In this document: in pieces, positions 1 through 8,833 of the stretch | Layout of the letters: each line of letters opens with the position of its first letter | How positions within the stretch are numbered: position 1 is the first letter of the stretch | From: an uncultured Prevotellaceae bacterium | Lineage (GTDB): Bacteria > Bacteroidota > Bacteroidia > Bacteroidales > Bacteroidaceae | Length of the DNA stretch: 64,000 bases | Direction of reading: 5' to 3' | Assembly: GCA_902790625.1 (NCBI GenBank) | Contig: CADASP010000016.1 | Location: 62,001 to 126,000 of the forward strand | Translations under genes and position numbers: made by a program | The notes under the pieces: generated by a model | What the model saw: only the letters and a program-made list of their open reading frames with translations | Told to the model about the DNA's origin: nothing | Databases searched by the model: none

Positions 1-104
1 AACACCTCCTAAACAAATTTGTTATATGGAAGTGACAGGAACTTCGGCGAAGCCAAAGTTACACAAAAACGAGGGAAATGCAAAAGGAAAGCTTGCTTTT
101 CTTT

Positions 105-926
105 TCATTTCCGAGTGACAGGACCAGATACAGACATGATGCCTGTAAAAATTCTGCCAGAGTTGATGCCTAAGCGTCGCGCCGAAAAATAATCGGAGCA
201 GCACTGGTAGGTGCAAATGGGCGAGACGGCGATGGATGCTGGCAGCACGCCTGAAGCCAAGAGCTGCTGACGGTTGCATTGGGGCAGGTCGATGTGCCAT
301 TTCTCTTGGTGGCTGAGGGCATTCCGTTGTCGGCGACTTATCGATGACATGTCGAAACAAGCATCAGCAAAGGCCGCATACACCTCATCGCCCACCTCGA
401 AACTGTCGAGATGGATGCCAGGGCCAATTTGCGCCTTCATCTGTTCAGGACGGGTGTCATAGGCCGCCTTCATCTCTGCGATAGCTTGCTCCACGATGCG
501 GGCTACCGTCCCGCGCCATCCAGCATGGACGGCGCAGATGGCGTGGTGAGCCTCATCATAAAGGAGTATGGGGATGCAGTCGGCAGTGGAAACGCCAATG
601 CACACACCGCGCTGATTCGTCATCAGTGCGTCGTAGCCCTCCAGCGCCTCGCGCCTTTCAGGCTCGGCCAGCCTGAGGAACGCCTCGTCTATCCGAAGCA
701 TTTTCGCCTGATGCACCTGGTGGGGCATCAGCAGCCTATTGTCGTCGATGCCCAGCAACGAGCATAGCGCCGCACGGTTCTTCCTGACGTTCTCTTCGCT
801 GTCTCCGCAATAGCGATTGATGTTAAACTCAGCATAGTTTCCTATGCTGCACCCACCAAATCGCGTGGTGCTGAACGCCACCACCGTGGGGCCTAAATCG
901 AAATAGTGCAACCTTGGTTCTATCAT
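105..926 (-). CDS. pgeF: YfiH/PgeF laccase-domain protein (polyphenol oxidase family)
   Basis: The 273-residue product belongs to the multicopper-polyphenol-oxidase/LACC1 family. Known members act as purine nucleoside phosphorylase/adenosine deaminase-type enzymes and as editors of wrongly built cell-wall precursors. Visible family residues are the zinc-site set H72 (PHQVHQ), C117 (STADCIPILL) and H134 (CAVHAGWRG). The usual GPCI motif reads GPGI here (about residue 169). The open frame extends upstream, but the start MIEPRL is chosen because a promoter (TACCTTTG with TTTG 19 bp upstream) lies between it and the longer starts, which would be upstream of transcription. It is monocistronic here, with nothing recognisable between its stop and the window edge. 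Family assignment is firm; the in vivo substrate is not. Confidence 0.9.
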   Translation of the reverse strand: MIEPRLHYFDLGPTVVAFSTTRFGGCSIGNYAEFNINRYCGDSEENVRKNRAALCSLLGIDDNRLLMPHQVHQAKMLRIDEAFLRLAEPERREALEGYDALMTNQRGVCIGVSTADCIPILLYDEAHHAICAVHAGWRGTVARIVEQAIAEMKAAYDTRPEQMKAQIGPGIHLDSFEVGDEVYAAFADACFDMSSISRRQRNALSHQEKWHIDLPQCNRQQLLASGVLPASIAVSPICTYQCCSDYFSARRLGINSGRIFTGIMSVSGPVTRK

Positions 927-955
927 GGTGCTACAGATGGTCTCGTGTTCGGGTG

Positions 956-986
956 CAAAGGTACTAATAATTACCGAATGCACAAA
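956..986 (-). promoter_or_regulatory. Bacteroidota promoter of pgeF
   Basis: On the minus strand TTTG is followed after 19 bp by TACCTTTG, an exact fit to the Bacteroidota sigma-ABfr consensus. It lies 30 bp before the chosen start codon and so decides that start. Confidence 0.75.
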
Positions 987-1101
987 ACCAACCGAGAAGA
1001 AAGCCATGACGACACCGGCCATCAGCCCCTTTTTGTTTCCTTTTTTTTATGGCAAACAGAAAATTTTCGCCGAAACATGCACGCGTTTCATTTTTTTGTC
1101 G

Positions 1102-1109
1102 TACTTTTG
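1102..1109 (+). promoter_or_regulatory. -7 element for tRNA-Pro
   Basis: TACTTTTG matches the TAnnTTTG -7 box and lies about 44 bp before the tRNA. No good TTTG -33 box is seen at the usual spacing. Confidence 0.5.
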
Positions 1110-1152
1110 CAGCCGATTTCAAAGCCTAACCGCCTTTTGGCGTGATGGGCAT

Positions 1153-1225
1153 CGGGATGTAGCGCAGTTGGTAGCGCACTACGTTCGGGACGTAGGGGTC
1201 GGGCGTTCGAGTCGCCTCATCCCGA
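1153..1225 (+). tRNA. tRNA-Pro (anticodon CGG)
   Basis: The acceptor arms CGGGATG and CATCCCG pair perfectly. The anticodon stem CTACG/CGTAG closes a 7-nt loop TTCGGGA, giving anticodon CGG (proline, codon CCG). The T-arm GGGCG-TTCGAGT-CGCC is present. CCA is not encoded. The first base C1 is typical of bacterial tRNA-Pro. Confidence 0.95.
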
Positions 1226-1230
1226 CAACA

Positions 1231-1273
1231 GAGAGGTGCAACTGATGATTATTCAGTGCACCTCTTCATTTTT
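1231..1273 (+). terminator. terminator after tRNA-Pro
   Basis: A stem AGAGGTGC...GCACCTCT, with ACTGA/TCAGT continuing it past one bulge, is followed by a T-rich stretch. Confidence 0.7.
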
Positions 1274-1399
1274 GTGCCATTGCCGATGAATGTACGTCGT
1301 GTAAGGTGTGACGCTTTGCATGAGATGAGGAAAATAAACGGCGAAAAACTTGGAGGTTTACCACAAAATGCGTAACTTCGCAGCGAAAATGTCGATGAA

Positions 1400-2797
1400 A
1401 TGGCATATTTTGAGCATGCACCATTGCTGCCGCTGACGTGCTGCCTGATTGCGGGCATCGCAGTGGGCAGTCACTTGCTGCCGACAGCCACGTGGCTGTG
1501 GCCGCTGGTGCTGTTGGCCATGGTGGTGGCAGCATGGGCGAGCGACCGCTGGCCTTTGGTGCAGAGCATAGCCATCCACGTCTGCTTCGTGGTGGTAGGC
1601 ATGACCGTGGCGCCGCACGACAAGGAGCAGCCTTTTGACCGTCCTGGCCAAGAGGCCGTGGTGGCTTCGCTTCCCGCAGAGCGGCCCAAGACGCTGATGG
1701 TGGAACTGCTGCTGCCGCAGACTGGCGAGCAGCGACGATGCTATTTCTGGAAGGACGAAGCTGCCCGCACACTGACCATAGGCGACAACCTGATAGTGAG
1801 CATCCACGACGAGCGCTTTGTGTGGAGCGGCGACTGGCAACGGGGTGGCGACGGCTTCAACCAGCTGTCGCGATGGCAGCGAGTGCGGCTGAAGGCGTTG
1901 CAATGGCGTGGACAACTGCTGGCCAGCCTTCGGCAACAGGGAGGCGACGAGGCTGCGCTGGCCGTGCTGGCCGCCATGACGCTGGGCGACAAATCGGGAC
2001 TGTCGGCAGAGATTCGCGAGACGTATTCCATCAGTGGTGCCTCGCATGTGCTGGCGTTGAGCGGACTTCACCTGAGCATCATCTACCTGTTGCTCACATT
2101 GCTCACCTTGGGGCACCGCCGTTTCTGGCTGGGCCAGGTGTTGCTGGTGGTGGCCATCTGGGCTTTTGCACTGCTCACTGGCCTCAGCAACAGCTTGGTG
2201 CGAGCGGCCACGATGCTCACCATCTATTCGCTTTTCGCCCTGGGTGGTCGCCGCCATGCGCCATTGGGTGTGCTCAGCTTCACGGCGATGCTGATGTTGC
2301 TGATAGATGCCAACGCCCTCTTCGATGTGGGTTTCCAACTGTCGTTCATGGCCATGTTGGGCATCCTGCTGTTTGTCCCCCTCTTCAATAGATTTGTGTC
2401 GCAGCAATGGCTTCTGAGGCACCGCCTCGCCAAGTGGCTCTACGGTCTGGCATGCGTCAGCGTGGCGGCACAATTGGGCACGGCACCGCTGGTGGCCTAC
2501 TATTTCGGCCGTTTCTCCACTTGGTTCCTACTGACCAATTTCTTGGTGATACCTGCCGCCACCATCATCTTGGCGGGAGCCATCGTGGTGCTGGTGATGC
2601 CCGCCGCCAGCACGGCACTGCTGTGGGTGGTGGGCATGCTAAACAGCACCTTACAAGGGATTACGAAAATGCCACTTGCGAGCATCGAGGGCCTTCACCC
2701 TACGCAGCTGCAAGTGGCATTGCTGTATGTGGCAGTGGGCATTCTCTACGCCCTGCTCCGAAAAATCAGTTGTATCGCAAAATCTGTCCAGGCTTGA
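1400..2797 (+). CDS. comEC: ComEC/Rec2-type competence membrane protein
   Basis: The 465-residue polytopic membrane protein is of the ComEC/Rec2 family, the channel that carries single-stranded DNA across the inner membrane in transformation. The N-terminus has two hydrophobic segments and a DUF4131-like soluble stretch. The family signature SGASHVLALSGLHLSI lies at about residues 211-226, followed by a series of hydrophobic helices. It lacks the C-terminal metallo-beta-lactamase domain of longer ComECs. Its last 32 bp overlap the end of the convergent M23 gene. No other competence gene lies in the window, so the family is clear but a role in uptake is inferred. Confidence 0.88.
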   Translation: MAYFEHAPLLPLTCCLIAGIAVGSHLLPTATWLWPLVLLAMVVAAWASDRWPLVQSIAIHVCFVVVGMTVAPHDKEQPFDRPGQEAVVASLPAERPKTLMVELLLPQTGEQRRCYFWKDEAARTLTIGDNLIVSIHDERFVWSGDWQRGGDGFNQLSRWQRVRLKALQWRGQLLASLRQQGGDEAALAVLAAMTLGDKSGLSAEIRETYSISGASHVLALSGLHLSIIYLLLTLLTLGHRRFWLGQVLLVVAIWAFALLTGLSNSLVRAATMLTIYSLFALGGRRHAPLGVLSFTAMLMLLIDANALFDVGFQLSFMAMLGILLFVPLFNRFVSQQWLLRHRLAKWLYGLACVSVAAQLGTAPLVAYYFGRFSTWFLLTNFLVIPAATIILAGAIVVLVMPAASTALLWVVGMLNSTLQGITKMPLASIEGLHPTQLQVALLYVAVGILYALLRKISCIAKSVQA

Positions 2798-3749
2798 TGG
2801 TCGACCTGGTGGTGATACGGTTCAAGCGGCACAGTGCATTGACGCTCGTTCCGTGCTTGCGGGCAATGGCCGAGAGGGTCTCGCCGCGCTGCACCTTGTG
2901 GTAACTGGCCTGCTGACGGCTGTTGTTGGCAGAGCGCTTGTTGCTCTTTGTCTGAGCCTTGGCCTGGGGCTTCTGCTGCTCCTGCTGTGCCAGCTGTGCA
3001 TAGTCGGTATTGTCGTTACCGCCTTGGCCGCCTACGCCACGCAGACGTGTGGCCACGATGCTCTCCTGATTATAAGTGGCTTTGCGGAACATGTAGCTGT
3101 CGCCCACCACATCTTGATTATAGAAGTCGAACATCAGGGCAGGGTTGAGAGCTGTGCCGCAGAGGCGAGTCTCGAAATGCAAGTGCGAACCAGTGCTGCG
3201 TCCTGTGCTGCCACCCAAGCCGATGGGCTGTCCGGCACGCACCTCTTGGTTCTCGGCACACAGATGCTTCGACATGTGGCCATAGATGGTCTCCAGACCG
3301 TTGTCGTGACGAATCACCACATACTTGCCATAGCCCTTCGGCTCGTAGCGCACGATGCGCACCTTGCCCGAGAAAGCGGCGTAGATGGTGTCGCCAGTGT
3401 TCAGCTTGATGTCGAGACCCTTGTGCTGGCGTCCCCAGCGGGCACCGAAGTTCGAGGTGATGATTCGGCTGGGCGAAGGCATGGCAAAGCCGCGCAAGTC
3501 GATGAGGAAGCTGTCGGGCAGCGTGGTCTCCTTGTGGGTGTACATGTTGTTCCAGTCATCGTAGAGCTGCGCTGCAGCCGACTGCTGAGCCGATTGGCTC
3601 TCCAGCATCTGCTGCAGACGTATGGAGTCGATGGCGCGCATCTTGCGGTCGATGGGGGCCTGGTTGGCCAAAAGATCCTGTGCCGACGAGGGCATCACTA
3701 CCGTCATTGCGAATGCCATCAAGGCAATTTTCTTTAAGTTTTTAAGCAT
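2766..3749 (-). CDS. M23 family metallo-endopeptidase with LysM domain
   Basis: The 327-residue exported peptidoglycan hydrolase has a signal peptide (MLKNLKKIALMAFAMTVV, ending SSA-Q). An M23/LytM domain spans about residues 105-215 with zinc-site motifs HKGLDIK (about 108) and HLHFE (about 190). A C-terminal LysM domain (about 283-326) starts KVQRGETLSAIARKHG. M23 enzymes cut peptide cross-links, and LysM anchors the protein to glycan. The order catalytic-then-LysM is common in Bacteroidales. A TAATTTTG promoter box lies about 65 bp upstream. The 3' end overlaps that of comEC tail to tail. Confidence 0.92.
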   Translation of the reverse strand: MLKNLKKIALMAFAMTVVMPSSAQDLLANQAPIDRKMRAIDSIRLQQMLESQSAQQSAAAQLYDDWNNMYTHKETTLPDSFLIDLRGFAMPSPSRIITSNFGARWGRQHKGLDIKLNTGDTIYAAFSGKVRIVRYEPKGYGKYVVIRHDNGLETIYGHMSKHLCAENQEVRAGQPIGLGGSTGRSTGSHLHFETRLCGTALNPALMFDFYNQDVVGDSYMFRKATYNQESIVATRLRGVGGQGGNDNTDYAQLAQQEQQKPQAKAQTKSNKRSANNSRQQASYHKVQRGETLSAIARKHGTSVNALCRLNRITTRSTIKPGQILRYN

Positions 3750-3813
3750 GTTCTACTGTGTTATGTTATAGCCTGAAGTTAAGAAGCGATTCAATAAAAA
3801 CGAAATTGCGCTG

Positions 3814-3821
3814 CAAAATTA
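3814..3821 (-). promoter_or_regulatory. -7 element upstream of the M23 peptidase
   Basis: TAATTTTG on the minus strand fits TAnnTTTG and is followed by the gene start about 65 bp downstream. The -33 region is only a weak TTTC. Confidence 0.5.
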
Positions 3822-3961
3822 CAAAAAATAATCCAAGCAGCCGAAACTTTCCTCGTTTTTTTGGGTACTTTTAACACTCATTCCTCTTTTTCAGTAAAAG
3901 TTCAACCAAAGCACTGCGTCGATTTACGCCATCGGCAGCACAAGACATCTGAAGAAGACTA

Positions 3962-6523
3962 TCAGCTATTCACCACGGGGATGGTTACCTTCTGCTTCAA
4001 GCCACGCTGGCGGTCGGTGACGGTGAGGGTGACGGTGCCCTCGTGGTCAGCAGCCTGCAGGATGACGACGAGCTGTCCGCTGAAGAGACGCATGCTGGGC
4101 TGCGTAAACGGCTCGAGCGAGGTGGCATCGCCATTGCACGCGGCACGGAAGGTGCCAGCGCCCTGAACAGAGAAGGTGAGTTGGTCAGCGGCGGCAGGGA
4201 TGAGCGTGCCCTGCTTGTCGACGAGCGAGACGGTGACAAAAGCCAAGTCCTCGCCATCAGCTTTAAGGGGCGAGAGGTGGGAAGCAAGGGGTGAGCGGTC
4301 GCTCTGCTGCGTCCATACGTCGAGCTGCAAGTGGTGGGGTTTGCCAGCGGTGCGCACGGTGCGCTCGCCACAATTTTTGCCCATTTCATCGTAAACGACG
4401 ACCTTCAGCTCGCCCGGTTCATACTTCACGTCATTCCAACGCAAACGGTAGCGGTCGAGCCGGTCTTTGGCATCCCATTTGCCCTTTTCCTCCTTCACCT
4501 TCTTTATCCTTCCCTGGCTTTTGCCGTTCACGAAGAGTTCGGCCTCGTCGTAGTCGGTGTAGCAGTAGACGGGCGTCACCTGTCCTTTGCGGTCGGGCCA
4601 TGTCCAGTGGGGCAACAGATGGATGGTGTGATCCTCCTTGTTCCAGTGCGAGCGGTAGAGGAAGTAGCGGTCCTTGGGCAGTCCGGCCAGGTCGCAGATG
4701 CCGAAGTAGGAGCTGCGCGACGGCCAGTACTCGTCGAAAGGTGTCGGCTCGCCTAAGTAGTCGTAGCCCGTCCACACAAACTCGCCTATCACCCAGTCGT
4801 AGTCCTCCTGCCAGCGCCAGTCGTCGTCGGGCAGGTTCGACCATGAGCAGTACTCTACATCGTAGCCCGAGCACTGGCCGTCAGCGGTCTTGATGGCGCT
4901 GGGGTCGTAGCCCTTTGCCCACGATGAGTAGCGCGAATTGTCGTCGGGCTTGACGGGGAACTTATACACGCCACGCGAGCTGACCGTTGATGAGGTCTCA
5001 GACCCCAGCAGGAAGCCGTGCCACAGTTTGTTATAAGTGTCCTGATAGCGGTGCAGACGATAGTTCAGGCCTGGCACGTCCATCGTGGGCAGGAATCCGG
5101 TGCTGACGGCATTGTCGGGGCGGTCGCAGCCCTGCGTGACGGGACGTGTGGGGTCGAGCTGGTGGCAGAGGTCCTGCAGGTGGCTGGCCATCGCGCGTCC
5201 GCCCGCCATGCCCTGTTCGGGAATCTCGTTGCCGATGCTCCACATCACAATGCTGGGATGGTTGCGGTGGGCGCGGACGAGGTTCTCGATGTCGCGGTCG
5301 GCCCAGTCCTTGAAGAAGCGGGCATAGCCGTTCTTGCACTTAGGATAGGCCCACATGTCGAAGCTCTCGGCCATGACCATCATGCCCAGAGAGTCGCACA
5401 CATCCATCTGCATCTGGCTCGGCATGTTGTGGCTGGTGCGGATGGCATCGCAGCCCATAGCCTTCATCGTCTTAATCTGGCGGATGAGGGCGGCCTTGTT
5501 CACGGCGGCGCCCAGCGGGCCGAGGTCGTGGTGCAGACAAACGCCCTTCAGCTTGCGCGTCACGCCATTGAGCTGGAAGCCCCCTTTCGCCGACACGCCG
5601 ACGGTGCGCAAGCCCACCTTCAGGGTCTTCGAGTCGAGGGCCTTGCCATTGCTATCGTAAACATTGGGGGCACTCTTGCCATCGCAGAGGGTGATGCGCA
5701 GCTTATATAAATAAGGAGTCTCGGGCGTCCACAGCTTGGCATCGGGAATCATGAATGTGCCAACGGCCTTCGTCATACCTTTAGGCATGATGGCGGGACT
5801 GTTCCACAGCTTGTCTTTGCCGTCGGGGCTCCATAATTCCATGACAACAGGCAGCCGGTCGACATCCAGGATGGGTACCTCCACGGTGAGTTTCGTCAAG
5901 TCTTTCCCGTTTTTGTCTTTTCCAGAATGCAGTTCCGTTTTGGTGGTGATGCCCCAGTCGTCGATGCGTGCCTTCTGCGGGATGAGGATGAGCGTCACGG
6001 GGCGGTAGATGCCGGCACCGGGATACCAACGGCTGCTCTCTTCCAGATTCTGCAAGTCCACCTCCAGCAGGTTCTCGCCGGGCTTGATGAACTTGGTGAC
6101 ATCTATGCGGAAGGTGTTGTAGCCGTAGGCCCAGTAGCCCGCCTTCTGCCCGTTGACGCTGACGGTAGGCTCGGCCATAGCTCCATCGAAGAGCAGCTCA
6201 GCATGGCCGCTAAAGCCCGATGGAATGGTGAATTTTCGTTGATAGTGACCCTCGCCAATCCACGGCAGCGCACCCGAGCGGCCACTCTTCTCGGTGGCCT
6301 CGGTCTCGCCGTTCTGCTCGATGCGCACGGTCTGCAAGTCCCATTTCTTGTCGAAAGGTCCGCTGATGGCCCAGTCGTGGGGCACGCTCACAGTCTGCCA
6401 CGACACCTTGTCGCGCGAGAACTGCCAGTCGTTGTTCAGGTTGATTTCTTGCCGCTGTGCCCATGCTGTGGGTGTGCAAAGCAACATGGCGGCCAAAAGT
6501 AGCTTTTTCATTCTTCTATTCAT
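3962..6523 (-). CDS. glycoside hydrolase family 2, beta-galactosidase-like
   Basis: The 853-residue secreted GH2 enzyme has a signal peptide after MNRRMKKLLLAAMLLC, ending AWA-Q. The GH2 sugar-binding, immunoglobulin-like and TIM-barrel domains follow. The acid/base glutamate lies in WSIGNEIPEQ (about residue 433) and the nucleophile in VIGEFVWTGYDY (about 580). A DUF4982-type domain (YTDYDEAELFVNGKSQG) and a C-terminal Ig-like domain complete it. Start MNRR is preferred to an upstream in-frame ATG that abuts the porin stop. It follows the porin by 81 bp and is probably co-transcribed, suggesting periplasmic or surface hydrolysis of beta-galactosides. The substrate is unknown. Between the DUF4982 and Ig-like parts (about 4262-4297) a short repetitive purine-rich insertion encodes RSPLASHLSPLK, probably one of the tandem repeats of this genome. 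Confidence 0.93.
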   Translation of the reverse strand: MNRRMKKLLLAAMLLCTPTAWAQRQEINLNNDWQFSRDKVSWQTVSVPHDWAISGPFDKKWDLQTVRIEQNGETEATEKSGRSGALPWIGEGHYQRKFTIPSGFSGHAELLFDGAMAEPTVSVNGQKAGYWAYGYNTFRIDVTKFIKPGENLLEVDLQNLEESSRWYPGAGIYRPVTLILIPQKARIDDWGITTKTELHSGKDKNGKDLTKLTVEVPILDVDRLPVVMELWSPDGKDKLWNSPAIMPKGMTKAVGTFMIPDAKLWTPETPYLYKLRITLCDGKSAPNVYDSNGKALDSKTLKVGLRTVGVSAKGGFQLNGVTRKLKGVCLHHDLGPLGAAVNKAALIRQIKTMKAMGCDAIRTSHNMPSQMQMDVCDSLGMMVMAESFDMWAYPKCKNGYARFFKDWADRDIENLVRAHRNHPSIVMWSIGNEIPEQGMAGGRAMASHLQDLCHQLDPTRPVTQGCDRPDNAVSTGFLPTMDVPGLNYRLHRYQDTYNKLWHGFLLGSETSSTVSSRGVYKFPVKPDDNSRYSSWAKGYDPSAIKTADGQCSGYDVEYCSWSNLPDDDWRWQEDYDWVIGEFVWTGYDYLGEPTPFDEYWPSRSSYFGICDLAGLPKDRYFLYRSHWNKEDHTIHLLPHWTWPDRKGQVTPVYCYTDYDEAELFVNGKSQGRIKKVKEEKGKWDAKDRLDRYRLRWNDVKYEPGELKVVVYDEMGKNCGERTVRTAGKPHHLQLDVWTQQSDRSPLASHLSPLKADGEDLAFVTVSLVDKQGTLIPAAADQLTFSVQGAGTFRAACNGDATSLEPFTQPSMRLFSGQLVVILQAADHEGTVTLTVTDRQRGLKQKVTIPVVNS

Positions 6524-6604
6524 GATGTTAATAATTAATTTCAAGGAGAGGAGGAGTTGGGGAGGGGAGGAGGTAAAGTAGGATAGACTGGAGGCCAAGC
6601 ACAT

Positions 6605-7834
6605 TTACCATTTGGTGGCGAAGATGCGGGGATTGATGTTGAGCTGCAGCCAAGCCCAGTCCTGGAATTTCTTGTGGCTGCCACCCGCCACGATGTCCAT
6701 GGTCTCGGTGCCCATCATGGTGGAGAAGCCGCCCATCACGGTGACGTCCTTCAACAGCCGATAGCTGGCTTTCAGGTCGATCTCGTGCCCCAGCCTCCGA
6801 CCGTAGCTCCTGTATTTCTCGGCCGTCATGAAGTAATGGTAGCCGAGCTGCACGCTCAGCTCATCAACCTTCAGCGCTGCGCCAGCATAGATGTCGTGGA
6901 GGCCCAGCGTGAGAAAGCCGGGGATGAGGTCCATGGCACCATAGAAATTGTGATACGAGCCGAAGAGTGCATCGAAGGCACCCTGTTTGTTGCTGAAGCG
7001 GTTGCCGCTCAGATAGTCGTATCCTGCGCTCAGCTTCATCAGGGGGTAGATGTCCACCTCGGCCTTTGCCGAAGCCATGAAGGCATCGATGTCATACCCA
7101 AAGAAGTTCTTGCCCATCTGGTAGTAGAAGGCGGCATGGAAGTTCCAGTCTATGGGTTTGAAGTTGATGTCGGTTCCCATCGTCTGCACATAGTAGGTTC
7201 TTCCATGACCTTCGGCACCGGCCTCCTGGCCCACGTTGATAAACATGAGCGAGGCCTCGATAGGCACCCTCTGCGACTGATAGTGATACCACAGTGCCTG
7301 CATGTTCTTATAGGGCATGGGGCCACCGTAGTAGTCGCCACGGTTGTTCTCGGCCGTCTGGTTCATCGAGAGGATGGCGTGCAGCTTGTTGTGGCCATCC
7401 TCATAGCCCAGCTTCAGCGCGTCGTGCCAATAGCCACTGACGTCCCAGTCCTGTGCGCCCAGCAATCGCTCGTCGTCGTAGGCCAGCTGCTGTCGGCCTA
7501 TCTGCGCAAAGAAATGGTCGTCGAACATCAACTTGCCCCACGCCTCGCTGAGGGTGGCGCGCCCGTTGGTGTCGTTCATGCCATCCTGCCCCCACAGGCC
7601 AGTGTGCTGCGCCGCCACCTTCACCTCCAAGAAGCCCCGCTGGTAGTCGATGCCCAGGCGGGCCCGCTCGTTGACGAAGTTGGCGCTTTGCTCGCCATCC
7701 TTGATGGGCCTGACGGCCCCGTGGTTGTGCTCGCCGCGTGTGCGCAGTTGTGCATCGACCGTCAAAAAGTTATCCTGCGCCACGGCTGCCATCGACAGCA
7801 TGGCGAGGCCAATTAAAAGGAATTTCTTTCTCAT
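6605..7834 (-). CDS. alginate-export-domain outer-membrane porin
   Basis: The 409-residue outer-membrane beta-barrel has a signal peptide (MRKKFLLIGLAMLSMAAVA-Q) and alternating strands typical of the Alginate_exp family, for example the N-terminal QLRTRGEHNHG and later WGKLMFDDHFFAQIGRQQLA. These barrels are general or specific porins. Despite the name, alginate transport is not implied. It is the first gene of a two-gene unit with the GH2 enzyme downstream, so it may pass the released sugar (inference). A TAACTTTG box lies 26 bp before the start. Confidence 0.82.
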   Translation of the reverse strand: MRKKFLLIGLAMLSMAAVAQDNFLTVDAQLRTRGEHNHGAVRPIKDGEQSANFVNERARLGIDYQRGFLEVKVAAQHTGLWGQDGMNDTNGRATLSEAWGKLMFDDHFFAQIGRQQLAYDDERLLGAQDWDVSGYWHDALKLGYEDGHNKLHAILSMNQTAENNRGDYYGGPMPYKNMQALWYHYQSQRVPIEASLMFINVGQEAGAEGHGRTYYVQTMGTDINFKPIDWNFHAAFYYQMGKNFFGYDIDAFMASAKAEVDIYPLMKLSAGYDYLSGNRFSNKQGAFDALFGSYHNFYGAMDLIPGFLTLGLHDIYAGAALKVDELSVQLGYHYFMTAEKYRSYGRRLGHEIDLKASYRLLKDVTVMGGFSTMMGTETMDIVAGGSHKKFQDWAWLQLNINPRIFATKW

Positions 7835-7859
7835 CTTGTCAAATAAAAGGGTTGGAATG

Positions 7860-7867
7860 CAAAGTTA
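7860..7867 (-). promoter_or_regulatory. -7 element of the porin/GH2 unit
   Basis: TAACTTTG on the minus strand lies 26 bp from the porin start. A TTG lies about 22 bp upstream as a weak -33 box. Confidence 0.6.
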
Positions 7868-8046
7868 GGCAATAATCTCTTTTTTGCATCAATTTCTTTA
7901 TTAAAAATACTTAAACCGTCATTTTGGGCATGCCCTGCCAATGGTATTTGATTCATTTGCGCGGCCAGACGAGCTTATCGGTGACTGAAAAAAGGGAAAA
8001 AGTAAAAAAAATGGCATTTCTTGCCACTTAATTCATATTAATTGTG

Positions 8047-8054
8047 TACCTTTG
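8047..8054 (+). promoter_or_regulatory. -7 element of psd-pssA
   Basis: TACCTTTG lies 21 bp before the psd start. A TTG about 23 bp upstream is a possible -33 box. Confidence 0.65.
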
Positions 8055-8075
8055 CACCGCAATTGCTGCTAAACC

Positions 8076-8771
8076 ATGGGAAAAAGAATCAAGAAACTAA
8101 AAAAAATACGCATACACCGTGAAGGCACCAACGAATTGCTCTACAGTCTCTTTGCCATCGTAGCGGTGGCGGTGGTGCTGTGGCGCAGTTTCGACAGTTG
8201 GATTCCCTTTGCCGCCTTTGTGCTGGTGTTTGGGGTCACTTGGCTGTTGGCGCTGAACTTTTATCGCTGCCCCATCCGCTACTATCCCGACGACACCGAT
8301 GGTGTGGTGGTGGCTCCCGCCGACGGCCGCATCGTGGTGGTGGAGGAGACCGACGAGACGGAATACTTCCACGACCGCCGACTGCTCATCAGCATCTTCA
8401 TGAGTCCGCTGAACGTGCACGCCAACTGGTTTCCCGTTGACGGGCAGGTGAAGTTTGTGCGCCACTTCGAAGGCAACTTCCACAAGGCGTGGCTGCCGAA
8501 GGCCAGCGAAGAGAACGAGCATGCCGACACGATGATTGAGACGCCCTACGGCGAGCAGGTGCTGGTGCGCCAGATTGCCGGGGCTGTGGCGCGGCGCATC
8601 GTCACCTATGCCAAGGACTTGGAAGAGTGCTACATCGACGAGCACCTGGGCTTCATCAAGCTGGGGTCGCGCGTCGATGTCTACCTGCCGCTGAGCTACA
8701 AGCCAGAGGTGAAGCTGGAGCAGAGCACCACGGGCGACCTCACGGTGATAGCCCGGAGAGAGAGACGTTGA
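8076..8771 (+). CDS. psd: phosphatidylserine decarboxylase (short type)
   Basis: The 231-residue membrane enzyme converts phosphatidylserine to phosphatidylethanolamine using a pyruvoyl group made by self-cleavage. The N-terminus has two hydrophobic segments. [13 protein letters not shown] holds the conserved histidine, and the self-cleavage site is the Gly-Ser of KLGSRVDVY (about residue 196), typical of the short PSD class. It is first in an operon with pssA, which supplies its substrate. The stop is followed directly by a 7-bp tandem repeat that fills the gap to pssA. Confidence 0.95.
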   Translation: MGKRIKKLKKIRIHREGTNELLYSLFAIVAVAVVLWRSFDSWIPFAAFVLVFGVTWLLALNFYRCPIRYYPDDTDGVVVAPADGRIVVVEETDETEYFHDRRLLISIFMSPLNVHANWFPVDGQVKFVRHFEGNFHKAWLPKASEENEHADTMIETPYGEQVLVRQIAGAVARRIVTYAKDLEECYIDEHLGFIKLGSRVDVYLPLSYKPEVKLEQSTTGDLTVIARRERR

Positions 8772-8829
8772 ACGTTGAACGTTGAGCGTTGAACGTTGGA
8801 CGTTGGACGTTGGACATTGAGCACTGAAC
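8767..8829 (+). repeat. 7-bp tandem array between psd and pssA
   Basis: Nine consecutive heptamers of the form GTTGAAC/GTTGGAC run from the psd stop codon to just before the pssA start, with exact 7-bp phase throughout. Confidence 0.9.
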
Positions 8830-8833
8830 AATA

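Noticed and set aside
8097..8831. Minus-strand 244-residue frame over psd
   Set aside because: psd is complete with its self-cleavage site. The reverse frame includes the heptamer array and lacks domains.
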